A DNA stretch of 64,000 nt, taken from positions 1,123,501-1,187,500 of the forward strand of contig NC_085882.1 in assembly GCF_035222275.1 (NCBI RefSeq). The letters are read 5' to 3'. The translations under genes and the position numbers were made by a program. The stretch comes from Podospora bellae-mahoneyi (taxonomy: Eukaryota; Ascomycota; Sordariomycetes; Sordariales; Podosporaceae). The notes beneath the pieces are model-generated. The model searched no databases. It was not told where the DNA came from and saw only the letters and a program-made list of their open reading frames with translations. How positions within the stretch are numbered: position 1 is the first letter of the stretch; the number at the start of each line of letters is the position of its first letter. Of the stretch, positions 46,309 through 57,547 are shown one piece after another.

Positions 46309-47159
46309 GTTTTGGTGTTAGATTCTAATCTTCCACACAAAAGCAGAGTGAACCACAAGGGTGATTGCTGAGGTCGAGTCGTATGTCGCCGACAGCGACG
46401 TCAGACGCGGAGCTGGAGATATTCGAGGCGAATGTAGATAGAGGGCAGAAAGCCTTGACGTCGGCGCCGTTGGAGAACTGATTGCGAGGGGTGATCCCAT
46501 GTCGGTTTTGCAATGCCAGCGTCGCAAATGCAGGTTGGCAGCAAGGTTGACCGACCGACACCAGATATGGTCGTGAGTATGGGTCTCGATGCTCAGCTGC
46601 AGGCGTTCCGTCCAATAAAGGCGAATCAGCGAACCTCAATCGACCATAGCTCGGGTGCATTCATGCAACTGTGCCGCAGGAATCACTGGACCGCTCCAGC
46701 CATCGCAGCTCATGTTGGCGGCTATAGGTCAAATTGGGCAGCGACAACACATAAGAGGCCACCCACTTGGTGTTGTGTTACTCCCAGCCTTGCCTTTGGC
46801 GCATCCCTCGGCCACACCTCAGGGAAATCTGGCGCATGGGGTGTTCCCCTCTCTTCATGCGACCGTCACGCTCTGTTCTGGCGGAGAACTTCTCCTGGGA
46901 CAGTACTACGCCTCCGCGTGCCCCCATCGCCATCATCGCGAATTGCGAACTCGACGAAGGTGAGGCCTTGCGTGCCTTTCACTTCGCTCTCCACCCTGTG
47001 CTCCAGCCCCGCCATTCGATCTATGCACCTCTCCAGCAGTAACCCGAAATACCGCCGACGCTCAGCCTAGGAAAGCCAATTCAGCCCATCTGAACACGAT
47101 AGAGTGACCTGGGGCAATAGGCTTCGGTCTAATCAGCCCAAGGTCATTCGCGAGGCGCA
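46309..47159. promoter_or_regulatory. Divergent promoter of the modin-like and DUF7580-like genes
   Basis: These 851 bases separate two start codons pointing away from each other. Frames inside it (46325-46660 minus, 46513-47070 plus) overlap and carry no motif, so it is read as regulatory sequence. Confidence 0.45.
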
Positions 47160-49055
47160 ATGGAGGCAATCTCACTCTTTGGGACGATCCTTAGTATCAT
47201 CACAACTTTCCGCGATGCCTTCCCGTCCCTCGCTTCCGACGCGACCGATTGGAAGAACTACGAATTCTTCGACCGCGCTCGCTGGGTGAAGTTGCTCAAG
47301 ATCATAAAAAACATAGAAAAGTGGCAATGGCGGTGGATGGTGTATTCCGAGGAGGCGGGACAGCAAGGAAGCCTGCAGTCCAAGTTCTGGGGCTCTTCCG
47401 CTTCTGAAATAACAGAGCACGTCAAGTGTATCCAAGACGAGGTGGCCAAGCTGCAAAAGCTGCTCAACACTCGCAGGATTGACCGGGGAGGAGGTTGTTT
47501 CGGTGTCTTTAGGAAAAAGGGGCGGGATGTCTTGTTCCGATCGGGTGGCAACATAAACAGAATCCTCGAAACCCTTGACACGCTCGTCTTGGGCCTGGAT
47601 ACGATGAGCGACGAGGCCTACTGGCGTCTCTGGAGACGTCAAGATTTTGGAGAAAAAGAACCACGGCCACCCGAGACCTCGGCTCTGCATCAGTTTGGAC
47701 ACCAGCACCACCTGGTGAAGCTTGCCATGCACACATGGTTGACGTCCAACCAGCTTCGGGACTGCTGCTTGGGTAGGGGTCGAAAACTCGAGTTGGATAT
47801 CGAGCTCGACCTCTTCTTTCGCCAGCGCCCGCATGACGGGGTAGAACCAAGATCGCAAGTGATTGCAGAAGCATCTCAGACCAAAAGCCTCGGCTACACT
47901 CTCCTAGTCAGCCAACCAGACTACATGAATAGGAGAAAAAGAATTCGCCTTACCCCAGACCCAACTCGTGTGCCCGAGAGATGCAAGACGCTTTTCTCCG
48001 AAGCCTTCGACGTCGTTTCCGGTCATGCGGGTGGCGGTGAAGCAGGGCTCGAGCTGGTAACAAAAGGTCAACGCGTAACCATGAAGCTAGAAGAGCTTCA
48101 GAACGTCGTTGGCAACCTACCAGAGCCTACATCACTGCGCAGCCAACTAAGCTCGCAATCAGCGAGGGAGTCCTTGGACGACCCAGTACGCAAGATCGAT
48201 CATCAAATATGGAAAATGAAGCGAGCTTTCCACATTTCCGAGTTCTGCTTGCTCTTTTTCAAGTCCAAGTGGATGAGTTGGGTATGTAGCTGCAATATCC
48301 AGGAGTATGACCTTTCGTCTCTCGACACTACTACCAACAGCACGTTCCTCGTCGACCAGCGGTATCTGTTTGCGGTTAAAGGCCTTAGCAGTGATGACAA
48401 GGATGTGCCGCCAGCGGCTTGCGCTGCGGCACCAGCCACACCGAATGGGTCGGGCAATGGGACTGCGACGCTGAAGCCATGTTGGTGCCAGTCGAAGCTG
48501 AGCGATGATCCAAAGGACAAGAATGTGGCCTCGAGTCTGCAAAGATACCCCCTCTTCTCACTGGGGTTGATCTTGGTCGAGATTGGCTTGGGACGCCCGT
48601 TACAGGAAATCCAGGTCAACAAGGCTGTTGTTGACGTGAACTCGATATTCTTCGGATACCACGACTCTTCGACCTCGGACCCAATAGTCAAGAAATCGCT
48701 CGAAGAATTGAGGCCGATTTTCAACGATGTCTTGGCTGACGACGACGACGATGAAGACAACAAGAGGGCGAAGAAAGCAGGAAGCGACTTCTATTCCGCC
48801 GTCAAGTTCTGCCTCAAATCGAGAGACCCACCAGGCGTTGACAAGACAAAACTGGAAGAATTCTTTGTAGAGGTCGTGTGGAAGTAAGAACCCCTAGATA
48901 CTGTATTGTGTGCTGTTTCATGGTTCTCTGAATGCTGACCAAATCACGGTAGGTTGCACAATATCCAAAAAGACTTGATCGAACAGCGCGATGAACTCCT
49001 GCGTAATAAAGGCCAGCAGTTACTGCCGAGAAAGCAGACACAGCAGGAGGCATAA
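47160..49055 (+). CDS. DUF7580-like protein, 608 aa, two exons
   Basis: Exon 1 is 47160-48883 and exon 2 48953-49055. The intron (GTAAGA to GGTAG) is 69 bases and adds a charged end, LHNIQKDLIEQRDELLRNKG. The N-terminus MEAISLFGTILSIITTFRDA starts a helical domain (about 1-110) like those that begin fungal HeLo/HET-s-type proteins. The C-terminal half has the degenerate kinase-like pattern of DUF7580: DHQIWKMKRAFHISEFCLLF, FLVDQRYLFAVKGL, and RYPLFSLGLILVEIGLGRPL, the last matching the family's helix followed by GKPLE. No ATP-binding or catalytic motif is visible. An acidic run (DDDDDED) follows. It shares the family and the head-to-head layout of the gene at 766-2639. Function is unknown; recognition or cell-death signalling is only inferred. 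Confidence 0.78.
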
Positions 49056-49482
49056 GTAGATCAGGAGATGAAGGTATGATGAGCTTGAGTGGTGTTGGGA
49101 AATGAGAATTCCAACGGGCCTCTCAATTTGTATCTAAGTCCTGCCACCGGATTGGCTTACACTTTGATAAGATAAGACCCCTCACCGCGGGGTGCACCAT
49201 GGCGGGGCAGGCGGTCAGACGTGGCATTTCGACCTGTCAATGGACGAAGCTTCCCATTGAGTCATCGAAACCGTAAATGGAAAGAACCTTGATGAATTAA
49301 CTTTGGATAACCCTCGAGGCCCTGAAACTTGCATCTTTAACCCTGCCAAATCTTAGCTCGAGTCAGACCCTTCCCAGCACAGACTTAACACCAACAATCG
49401 CATGCTTAGACGCATCCCACTTCCACCCTTCTCACTCCATACATTCTACCGCCTCATCTACCAGCACATTTTCCACGACATC
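49056..49482. other. Promoter region of the eIF2B alpha gene
   Basis: No gene lies here. An in-frame ATG at 49402 would extend eIF2B alpha by 27 residues; this extension is Arg/Phe/His-rich and not typical of the family. Confidence 0.45.
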
Positions 49483-50547
49483 ATGGCTACCGACGAAGAA
49501 ACAAAGCCCGTCTCTACGGACCTCCCAGTCCACCCCAAGCCCCAAAATGAAGACTTCGACATCGTCGCGACCTACCGCAGCCTTCTGTCGTCAGACAGGG
49601 AAATCACCATGCCCATTGCCGCCATCGAGTCCCTAATCGAGTTCCTCTCCGTAACCCCATACGTAACCTCGATGGAGCTCGTCGAAAAGGTCAAGCACCA
49701 AAAGGCCCTCCTCCTCGCCTCGGCCCCGAACCCCCTCCCCATCCTCGCGGGCGCAGATCTCTTCGAGCAGTTCCTGCTCCGGTCGCTTAGGCCGCCACCG
49801 GCAGCATCCTCCAGCTCCAACCTGACCGAGCCCATGTCCTTCGACCAGACTCGCGAGCATCTCGTAGCCAACAAGCAACTATTTGCTCAGCGTGCCCAAG
49901 CAGCAAGGGACAACATCGCCATCTGGGGCGCCCGTTACGTCTCAGACGAGAAGATTGTCCTCACCGCTGGCGGGTCAAGAACAGTAACCAAGATTCTTCT
50001 GAGGGCGGCGACAGACCAGTCAAAGCACTTCAAAGTAATCTACATTACCGAACCAACCAACACCCGCTCCCAAGCGGCCGTGGATGAGCTCCGCCAAGCG
50101 GGCCTCGAAGTCGAGACAATCGTCCCCAACAAGGTCGCTTATGTTCTTGCCAACCAAAAGAAGATCAACCTTGTTCTGGTGGGGACAGAGGCTATCATGC
50201 AAAATGGAGGTATCATCTCCGGAATGGGCACCGCTCAGCTGGCAGCTTTGGTAAAAGCCATCCCCGGAGGAATGAAGAGGTTTTATGTCGCGGCAGAGAC
50301 GCACAAGATTGTGAGGAAGACGCCGATCGCGTATCCAATCGTGAAGAAAATGGGAGTGAGGCAGAGGGATATCACACGCTTTGAGAATATTGGCGTGGAT
50401 CTGAACAATGAGCTGGTTAAGGAGCAGCTGCTTCAGGAGAGTGATGAGGTGGACTATACGGATCCGGAGCTGATTGATGGTATTATTACGGAGCAGGGCG
50501 TTAAGATGACGTGGCAGATTTGGGAGTTGGTTGATGATTACATATAA
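49483..50547 (+). CDS. GCN3: Translation initiation factor eIF2B subunit alpha, 354 aa
   Basis: A single-exon frame. After a 25-residue lead the family start FDIVATYRSLLSSDREITMP is followed by IAAIESLIEFL. The Rossmann-like C-terminal half has KIVLTAGGSRTVTKILLRAA, VIYITEPTNTRSQAAVDELR, LVLVGTEAIMQNGGIISGMG and RFYVAAETHKIVRKTPIAYP, all hallmarks of the eIF2B alpha/beta/delta regulatory family and closest to alpha. With beta and delta it forms the regulatory core of the cytosolic eIF2B complex. That core senses phosphorylated eIF2 and limits GDP-GTP exchange during amino-acid starvation (general control). It is about 50 residues longer than yeast Gcn3, mainly through the N-terminus and a Pro/Ala/Ser insert near residue 110. 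The start at 49483 was chosen because MATDEETKP leads directly into the conserved part. Confidence 0.9.
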   Translation: MATDEETKPVSTDLPVHPKPQNEDFDIVATYRSLLSSDREITMPIAAIESLIEFLSVTPYVTSMELVEKVKHQKALLLASAPNPLPILAGADLFEQFLLRSLRPPPAASSSSNLTEPMSFDQTREHLVANKQLFAQRAQAARDNIAIWGARYVSDEKIVLTAGGSRTVTKILLRAATDQSKHFKVIYITEPTNTRSQAAVDELRQAGLEVETIVPNKVAYVLANQKKINLVLVGTEAIMQNGGIISGMGTAQLAALVKAIPGGMKRFYVAAETHKIVRKTPIAYPIVKKMGVRQRDITRFENIGVDLNNELVKEQLLQESDEVDYTDPELIDGIITEQGVKMTWQIWELVDDYI

Positions 50548-52539
50548 GGTAGTCAAATCACTTGCATGAACTGTTTTGGGGGTATCGTGATGGGCGTTCA
50601 GGTTGGGAAAATTAGGGTAGGTTTATGACCGATGGGCCTTGATCTGGCTAGCGAAGGGTTAGAAGTAGGATTAAATACCCATTTGTTTGTTTTGGAGATG
50701 GTTTTATCGTGTTTTGTGGATGGATAGACATTGTGACTGATACGAAGCACTGGATTTAAAGATGGTCAGTGGCTTTGGGAAGTTGGTCGACAACGCTTTG
50801 GGGAGAGATCATGGGCAAGCTTGCTTTCATTCAACGCTATCAATTATCTTTTTCCAGGTCTCTGATTTGACATGACAGCTCTTGTTGTATCTTGGACATG
50901 ATAGCCTTATTTCGCATCTCCAATAATCATCGAGGTTAGCTCCTCTTCCTGTCGACATCATTCCCGTCCAGCTTTCTTCGAGTTTCTTCGTTCACCTTTC
51001 TCTCTGGTCTACTAGCCGCTCATAGGGTTACAAGTCAGCTTGCCTCCAGCTTTTTCGTCTAGACGAGAGACAAGAGTTGAAAGGCTTGGTTCATGCCAGT
51101 AACGGATCAATCAGACTGAGCTCTCCTGTGCCTGACGCGGTTAGGGCAACTCATAGACGGGTTGCTGGCAGGTTCCCTGTGTATTCCTGTGGTCTTCTTG
51201 CGTGAGGAAGCAGCAGCAGCTTTGCAAGTAGTCCCGAATCTTGTTCGGGGGGAAACAGGTTGAATAGATGGTCGGCGTTGCTTTGGTGGGTTCGATGGGA
51301 ACACTGTCGAGGATGCTGACGAGTCACCTTGAACATCTCACCCGGCTGTGAGTAAGACTGGCTTTGGTCTGGTAGCTCCAGCCCTCGCCTTCTGCTCAGT
51401 GGCCACGAGCAGGCGGTTGAAAGGAGTATGGAGGTCTCAAGGTAGAAAGACAGGAGCTAAGATGGTCCGACGCAGCCACCGATCGATCCACCATCAAATT
51501 CTCCCCCAAACGGGCTCTGGTCAAAGCAACGCAAAGGCGGTTTCCAGCAGCTTTCATCTGCAACTGGGAGACACCTGGTACCGGATGTCGGGCCTGAACA
51601 TGCCCTTGAAATGATGCCCTTTACTTTGTCTGCAGGGGAAACAGCGCTCTCGGAACAGATGGGCGGCCTTCTCCTGGTTGATGGGGAGGACAGACTCGCA
51701 GACGCACACATGATATCCTCCTCAGGGGCTGCGGCGGTCCTGTCTGCGCGCTCCATCATTGAGCGCGAGGGTAAGGTAGGTTGGACGCAACAGGCGGCGC
51801 TCTTTGGGCTTAAAAACGTCGAGAAAGACAAAACACCGTGAACGGAACTCCCTCGTGAGAGTACCACCTTCATTGTCGGGTCCCTTTCGTAGCACCTCGA
51901 AGAGAGCCAGGTTGGTACCTAGGAGAGCATGCTTCAGTGGGCTCTTCGCTGCTTTGACGGGGCGGCGGGAAGACTCTGACTCTCCCGGCAACGGACAAGA
52001 CGGTAGGTAGGTCCATTGGCTCAGGTTGGCCGTGTCTTGTAAGGTGATATGATCAGGATCGTCCGGCGGGGCATCCGCTTGATTACTGGCCGTGATCATC
52101 ACGAAGGCGGAAGGTATGCCTTTCCGAACCTGTTAGTGTAGGGGTACCAGACCTCGGCCGTTAGCTGGACCAGTCGGATGGAGATCTTGCTTTGGGCGGC
52201 ATGATTTCAACTTGACGGCTACGATGCAGCGGTGTGATGTGGGCCGCAGGGCGAACTCTTGAATTATCACCTGGCAGAGATCATGTTTCTGTTATTTTGC
52301 ACCCTTTGCTGTCGAGAATATGGTGGGCCAAACTCCGGTGATTTGTTGTGTGGCTAGTCTGATGTCGACCCTATGATGTGTAGGTAGGCAGATAGCTATT
52401 CAGCTGTGGTGACCAGAATTAGTGAGCAAGGAAAAGATATCAACCATGTGGTGATGTATGTAGTATGTGTGATGGATGATCAAGTTATCTATAAGCAAAA
52501 ATTCAGCAACTCAAAAGTCAGTATTCGAACAGGACGATC

Positions 52540-52548
52540 TATATATAA
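52540..52548 (+). promoter_or_regulatory. TATATATAA element 1
   Basis: TATATATAAG is followed on the plus strand by a pyrimidine-rich stretch (52550-52610) like a fungal core promoter and then an ATG at 52615. The ATG opens only a 12-codon frame. Another ATG at 52740 opens a short basic peptide. Confidence 0.35.
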
Positions 52549-53106
52549 GGTGTCCCATACTTCCCACCTTATTTCTCTGTCTTCTACCCTTTCTCAACCA
52601 CCCTTTTAAATATTATGAAGCAGGTCCAAGTCACTCTGTTCGTTACATCGTAAAAAAACTCATAAACTCCAACAACCAAGTCATCTCTCTCTTGAAACAT
52701 TCCGAACAAGCCTCGATCACGAACACCGTCCAATAATCAATGACCCATATAACTTCAAAATCCCGTCGTCGTCGTCAAAGGTGCCGGCTCCCAAGCCGGT
52801 CAAATGGCTGTATCTGCTCGCCATCATACACGCTGTTTGGTTTTGGGTATTCTGCTTGAATCTTGTTGGTGAGTCCCCATGGCCAAGGAGCCTTCTTGAT
52901 TCTTTACCAGGTATGTTTGGGCGCAAGAAGTTGCCATCACGTGCTGCCAGCATCACTCTTGGGTGAAAAGAAGCCCTGTCGCGAGAGACATGCACGCGGG
53001 GCAAGAGGTAGGTAGATTGGTCAATCCCCTTACGGGCGACTCGGACCCGGAGAGAAGGTGAAGTTGCTCGTTGGTTTCGTCCCCGAAGTAGGGGCAGCCC
53101 ATTCCA

Positions 53107-53292
53107 CTAGGGTAGATGGTTTATCTGAAAGCAGTCCAGGTACTGAGCCTGAAGGTTCATCCCAGCGCAACAGGTGTATTTCCCTGTCTGGCCCCTGGTC
53201 ATCCCTTCGAGTCGCTGAAGCGGGTTGATGCCGGCAGGGTCACGACAGCTAGGTAGACACAACTTTGGATCGATTTTCTTTAACAGTACCAT
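53107..53292 (-). pseudogene. Possible gene fragment
   Basis: A 61-residue open stretch reads like protein (KKIDPKLCLPSCRDPAGINP, GKYTCCAGMNLQAQYLDCF) but has no matching start, splice or family that I recognise. It lies about 500 bases after the element at 53791 when read on the minus strand. It may be chance. Confidence 0.2.
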
Positions 53293-53790
53293 TCAAACTC
53301 ATGAGTGCGGGGAGGCTGATCCAGGCAGAGGTAATGTCAAAGAGCTATGGAACCCAAGGATGGGTTGGGGTGGCTTTGGTTGTCGTGACTGTTGAACCAG
53401 GCAGTATCCCGCAGCCCCAGAGACATAGTCAAAGTCTCCACGGGCTGCGCAGTCGGGTCATCCGGCTTTCTTCTCGCTCTGGACTCCAAGGTGGCAAGCG
53501 TAGTGGCTGGCGTTGTCCTTCCCGGGAGACGGCCTTAGACCATGGATACCAGTTGGTGACACAGTTGTTCCCATCCATGGTAGTAGGGTGTCATCAGCTG
53601 GTTTTCGTCATCTGCTCCGGCCGGGTTTGTTTGACTGTGAATGGCTTGGTAGGTAGGTGTCGCCAATGTCTGAGTTGATGGTGATGGTCCCTGGGACCAC
53701 AACACGGTAGGTATAAAATGTGCTCCTCGGTCATCTGGGTATTCTTTCTGGCCTGACGCAAGAACAAGTCAAGTTTCTTGAAAAAAGGGA

Positions 53791-53800
53791 TATATATAAT
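53791..53800. promoter_or_regulatory. TATATATAA element 2
   Basis: TATATATAAT is preceded on the plus strand by TTTCTTGAAAAAAGGGA. The same kind of TTTC..GAA block precedes element 5. Confidence 0.35.
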
Positions 53801-54159
53801 CGTTGTTGCGACTTCTCTTCACTGAAATCTTCCCCTCGCTGGCACCGTCTGCAGAAAAAGCAACTTGTACCACCGCCAGGCACTTCGCCGTACTCATGGC
53901 CCTCAAACCGGCAGATCACCCCAGCCATCATCCCCAACCTCCACGGCTTTGCCCCCATTAGGACCTGCTCCCGGAATGAGAACTCCAGCAAAAGGACGGC
54001 TCGGGCTTGTTGGGATCATCTTCTGGAAGGAGAGCGCTATACCGGGACAGGAGGATTGGTCGCATGACAATCGCGATGCTCTCGGCTCGGTGAAGGAGTA
54101 TCCAGCGAGCTTGCGACGAGCGAAGCTGGCATCTCCGTATGAATGACTGGAAGTGAATG

Positions 54160-54579
54160 TCACAACGCTCGCAAGTCGGTCGGTCCAGGTACTTCACCCG
54201 AGGCAGCCCACAACGCTGAGGTCAATGAACATAACCTTGAAGGATTTGATCCGACCGTGGTGACGATATTGTCGATATTTGATCGAGCTTTTTGACAATA
54301 GTTGTGGTTCTCTGGTGTCGACGACGGTTGCGCACCACAGCAAGCTCGATCTCGGGGCGGATCTTGAGGATGGCACCTTGCAGTCTTCTGGTAAGATGGG
54401 CCCAGAGAGCGTGGGACAATAATACGAATAAAAGCCTCCTGGTAACGAGGGCTCATGGGAGCACCGTTTGCGCCCTCGTCCGATCCATAGACTGTAAAAC
54501 AGTCCCACAGAGTGAGGTGCCGAAGGTGTCTGGGCGGCAGCCAGGTCAGCGGGCATAAACTTCTCGACTGCTCCCGCAC
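54160..54579 (-). pseudogene. Possible F-box/LRR-like gene fragment
   Basis: One minus-strand frame contains PPRHLRHLTLWDCFTVYG, which resembles the leucine-rich part of fungal F-box proteins. A neighbouring frame at 54222-54419 contains KIRPEIELAVVRNRRR and also looks coding. No intact gene can be drawn, no F-box was seen, and the match is by eye only. Confidence 0.25.
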
Positions 54580-54668
54580 ACATCCACCTCATCGCCACCA
54601 CCACCACCAAAGCCCACCCCAAGCAGAGGTCAAACAGCAATTCCCAGCACATTCTGTAAAATGAGGAA

Positions 54669-54676
54669 TATATATA
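54669..54676. promoter_or_regulatory. TATATATA element 3
   Basis: TATATATAC is palindromic enough to serve either strand. On the minus strand an ATG follows 20 bases later and opens a 148-codon frame with a hydrophobic start (LGWALVVVVAMRW). That is too close to the TATA for a usual leader. Confidence 0.3.
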
Positions 54677-54929
54677 CAAAACACCCGCACCACCTATGAC
54701 GCCGAGAGAAGCCAAACGTTTGAGCGTGTGGCCTTGATCGAACGTTGGTCCGTCATCTTTGTGGGCAAGGATTGAACGACGACCGATGAAATTTGTTCAC
54801 ACCCCTCCCCCCCCCCCACAACATGCGTCGGTTTGCTGCTCGGACAGTCGGCGCTTGTGAGAGAAAGCCAGGGAGAAAAGGTTTGGTAGTTTGTCCAATC
54901 GAAGTCCCTAGGTTGTTGGGATCCCGAGA

Positions 54930-55166
54930 TCACTTAAGCTGTTCGCGCATCCAATCGTGAATGGTTTCCCGGGGATTGGGTACTCTGGGAGCAAAAGGTT
55001 GTCCTTGGTCTTCAACTCGAGTCAGCCCGGCGCAGTTTGGACACTGTAAACTTCCATGGCTGGAGTGCCGGAGGGCCAGAGCCTTGGTGTGGTAGGATAG
55101 CGCCGGCAGTCGATGAGGGTAAAATTTTCTCTTGGCCGTGGTGGCTGTCCGTTTAACAAGTGATTT
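54930..55166 (-). pseudogene. Possible terminal exon or gene fragment
   Basis: A 78-codon open stretch without its own good start ends LKXX-style at a TGA (54930-54932). It contains a CPNC pair and a C-terminus NPRETIHDWMREQLK. This ending resembles LREEWFDWLMDRQ found in one frame near 56970. It lies downstream of the element at 55381 on the minus strand. It could be the last exon of a spliced orphan gene. Confidence 0.25.
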
Positions 55167-55380
55167 TCACTTGTTGAAGACAGCAGCATTCATGCCGGAC
55201 TGGTGGTAGGGAGTGGCGGCTAGCTGGCTTCACATTCCGGCGAGGATACGTTCTCTCCATCATGTCGATCCGCTTTCTAGAACGTGCCTGTACTGAGTGG
55301 CTGGCGATGGGTAATACAGGTAAGATGACACTGAGCAAGGGATGAATCTCTCCGCGGTCGTTCTTCTTGAGGTGTGTGAA

Positions 55381-55390
55381 TATATATAAG
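55381..55390. promoter_or_regulatory. TATATATAA element 4
   Basis: TATATATAAG. About 50 bases before it on the plus strand is GATGACACTGAGC, similar to GGTGACGCTGAGC before element 5. Confidence 0.35.
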
Positions 55391-56622
55391 AAAAGTCCAG
55401 GCAAGTCGTCTCCCACAATGTTGAGCCACAATTGTGTCGATGTTGCTGGCCAGCAAAGGATCCGTGGAGGGTGTGTAGGGTAGCGGCCTAGGAAAGTCGC
55501 TGCCGGCGAAAGTGAGGTCAAGAAAGCAAGTGAAAACTGATCAACAAACAGTATTACAGAGTTGTAGTCGTTAAGTTCTGAGTGTAAAAAGTAAACAGGA
55601 AAACAGCCATAAAACAAACACCAGGTGTGGGGTCTGGTGAAAGGTGGGCCTTGCAGGTGCTCACAGGGCGCTATTCAAGCTCAAAGGTAATGAGGTGGTT
55701 CGTCAATAAGGTCAGGTGGTAGGTATCTCTCTGAGTGTCCGACGGCTCCGTGATTTTTCCCGACTGCCGCTTTCGAGCTCTACAATCTCCGATGTCAGCA
55801 GACACGCGGGAACATGACCAAGTGTAGCGCCCTTACCTTCAAGAATTCGCGTGTCGCGGTGTCCACCTGGACATAAAGTCCGGGTAATTCTCAGTCTCCT
55901 TGATATAGGGACTTGTGAACTGGTGTCCAGGGAAGAGCTAAGAGACTAGGAAGGTGGGAAGGGTGTCTCCGCAAAACAGTCAGGCTATGACACGAAGTGA
56001 GATTCAAGCTATGATTCTAACCTATAGGATATGGTAATTCGTGTGTCCATCTCAAGTCGAGTGGGTTAGGTTCTCGCCTCGTCCATTGCTAAGGTTGGGC
56101 ACTGGTCAACGAGGTGCTGCCCGTATTTTTCATGTTGTTCTGGGTCCCAGGAGCACACGGGATATCTGACGACACAGGCGCCAGTTTTGACATCGACGAC
56201 AAGGTATACCAAACGGCAAAATATGCCCATAGGTCTGGGTAGGTATCCGACCAGGAGAAACATCATCATTAGTCTGTTGGACAGTCCAGGTGTACCAAAA
56301 CTCTCCACCCTTGTAGGTATCTTGCACACCAGACTGAGAGGCTCTGCGACGGCACTGAAGGAGGCCAGAGCCTAGATCTGATAGGTCGTCTTGTCTTCGA
56401 TGAGCCTAAGGTATGGAGGTATCTCGCCGATCGTTGGTGTTTTCCTCCGCCTGTGTACCTAGTTCAGCCAGCCAACACTGCATCAAATCGAGATGTCACC
56501 GTTCAAACTCACAGCGTATAGCTCCATACCCTGCTGCTGAGGAAAGCGGTTCAAAACTCAATGAGAACCACTAGCCAGGCGCGCGACAACCCCTTCTTCA
56601 ATCCGCCAAGCAAGGTAGGTAC

Positions 56623-56955
56623 CTATCTGGCATGGAATCTGAATCGTTCTGACAAACTGGTCAAAATCAAAACCTCATCTTCCAGTGGGTTAAACACAGG
56701 ATCGGAGGTTTTGATGATCCCGCATTCAAGTAGTTGCTCAAGACTGAAGTCTCTCCACTCAGCTGGGAGAAGGGGCGAGTTGGCAAGTTTCCGCTGGTGG
56801 TTGGTTGCCTGGGAATCCAATGTACTACTCTCGAGGGGGGCATCTCCAAAATACACACGAAAGATAGTGTCAAGACTGAGACGATGGTGCCCTTGTCTTG
56901 GTGAAATCTTCTTTACGTCGTTTGGGGTTTGTCTGTCTGGTCTGGCTCTGTCCGC
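56623..56955 (-). pseudogene. Possible gene fragment of unknown family
   Basis: An open stretch includes LDTIFRVYFGDAPLES and AEWRDFSLEQLLECGIIKTS, with amino-acid composition like a soluble protein. Nearby minus-strand stretches at 56066-56329, 57000-57060 and 57150-57300 also look coding but in other frames. No family was recognised. Confidence 0.25.
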
Positions 56956-57534
56956 GCAGGTAGCGAGTCAACCTGCCGGTCCATCAACCAGTCGAACCAC
57001 TCTTCGCGCAACGGTGTCTTTGGCGTTCTCGCTTTTTCTGACGTAGTAGCAGTGGCCTTTAGGAGGGCTTCAGGTTCTTAGGTTGCCCTCGGACGGGTCA
57101 CGCGAAAGGATTGTCTCCAAAGCTCATCTCGAATGAATCCACATGCCGGCGAGATTGCGTGACGGTGACGGCCTGGGAGAGTGCAATGGCTTTGTCATTC
57201 ATCTTATACGTGTTCTCAAGACATAGACATTGGCCCGGACGGGCTTCCAGGCTATGGTTTCGTCGGGGCGGTTGAACGGATGCGTCGGAGGAGGCTCTAA
57301 TGACGACGGCACGGTGAGGAGCCTGCTATCGGGGTGAGCACCACGTCATCCTCAACAGAGGTTCATCAGAGAAGGCGGAAATGGACTGGGTATGTGTTGT
57401 ATTCCGAAGAACTGATGTGAGTAGGAAGTGCCATTTTGGTATGCAGGTAGGGTATCGAGGGCATCGGTGACGCTGAGCTATGATGTGAACAACTGGGGAT
57501 GGGGGTCCCAAGATTGGGTTTCAAGAAAGTATGA

Positions 57535-57547
57535 TATATATATAAGA
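57535..57547. promoter_or_regulatory. TATATATATATAA element 5
   Basis: The longest of the five elements. On the minus strand an ATG lies about 100 bases downstream (57432) and opens a short frame (MALPTHISSSEYNTYPVHF). On the plus strand TATAAGAGAGACATG follows directly. Confidence 0.35.

Noticed and set aside
46325-47070. Open frames between the modin-like and DUF7580-like genes
   Set aside because: They overlap on both strands in a divergent promoter and show no conserved features.
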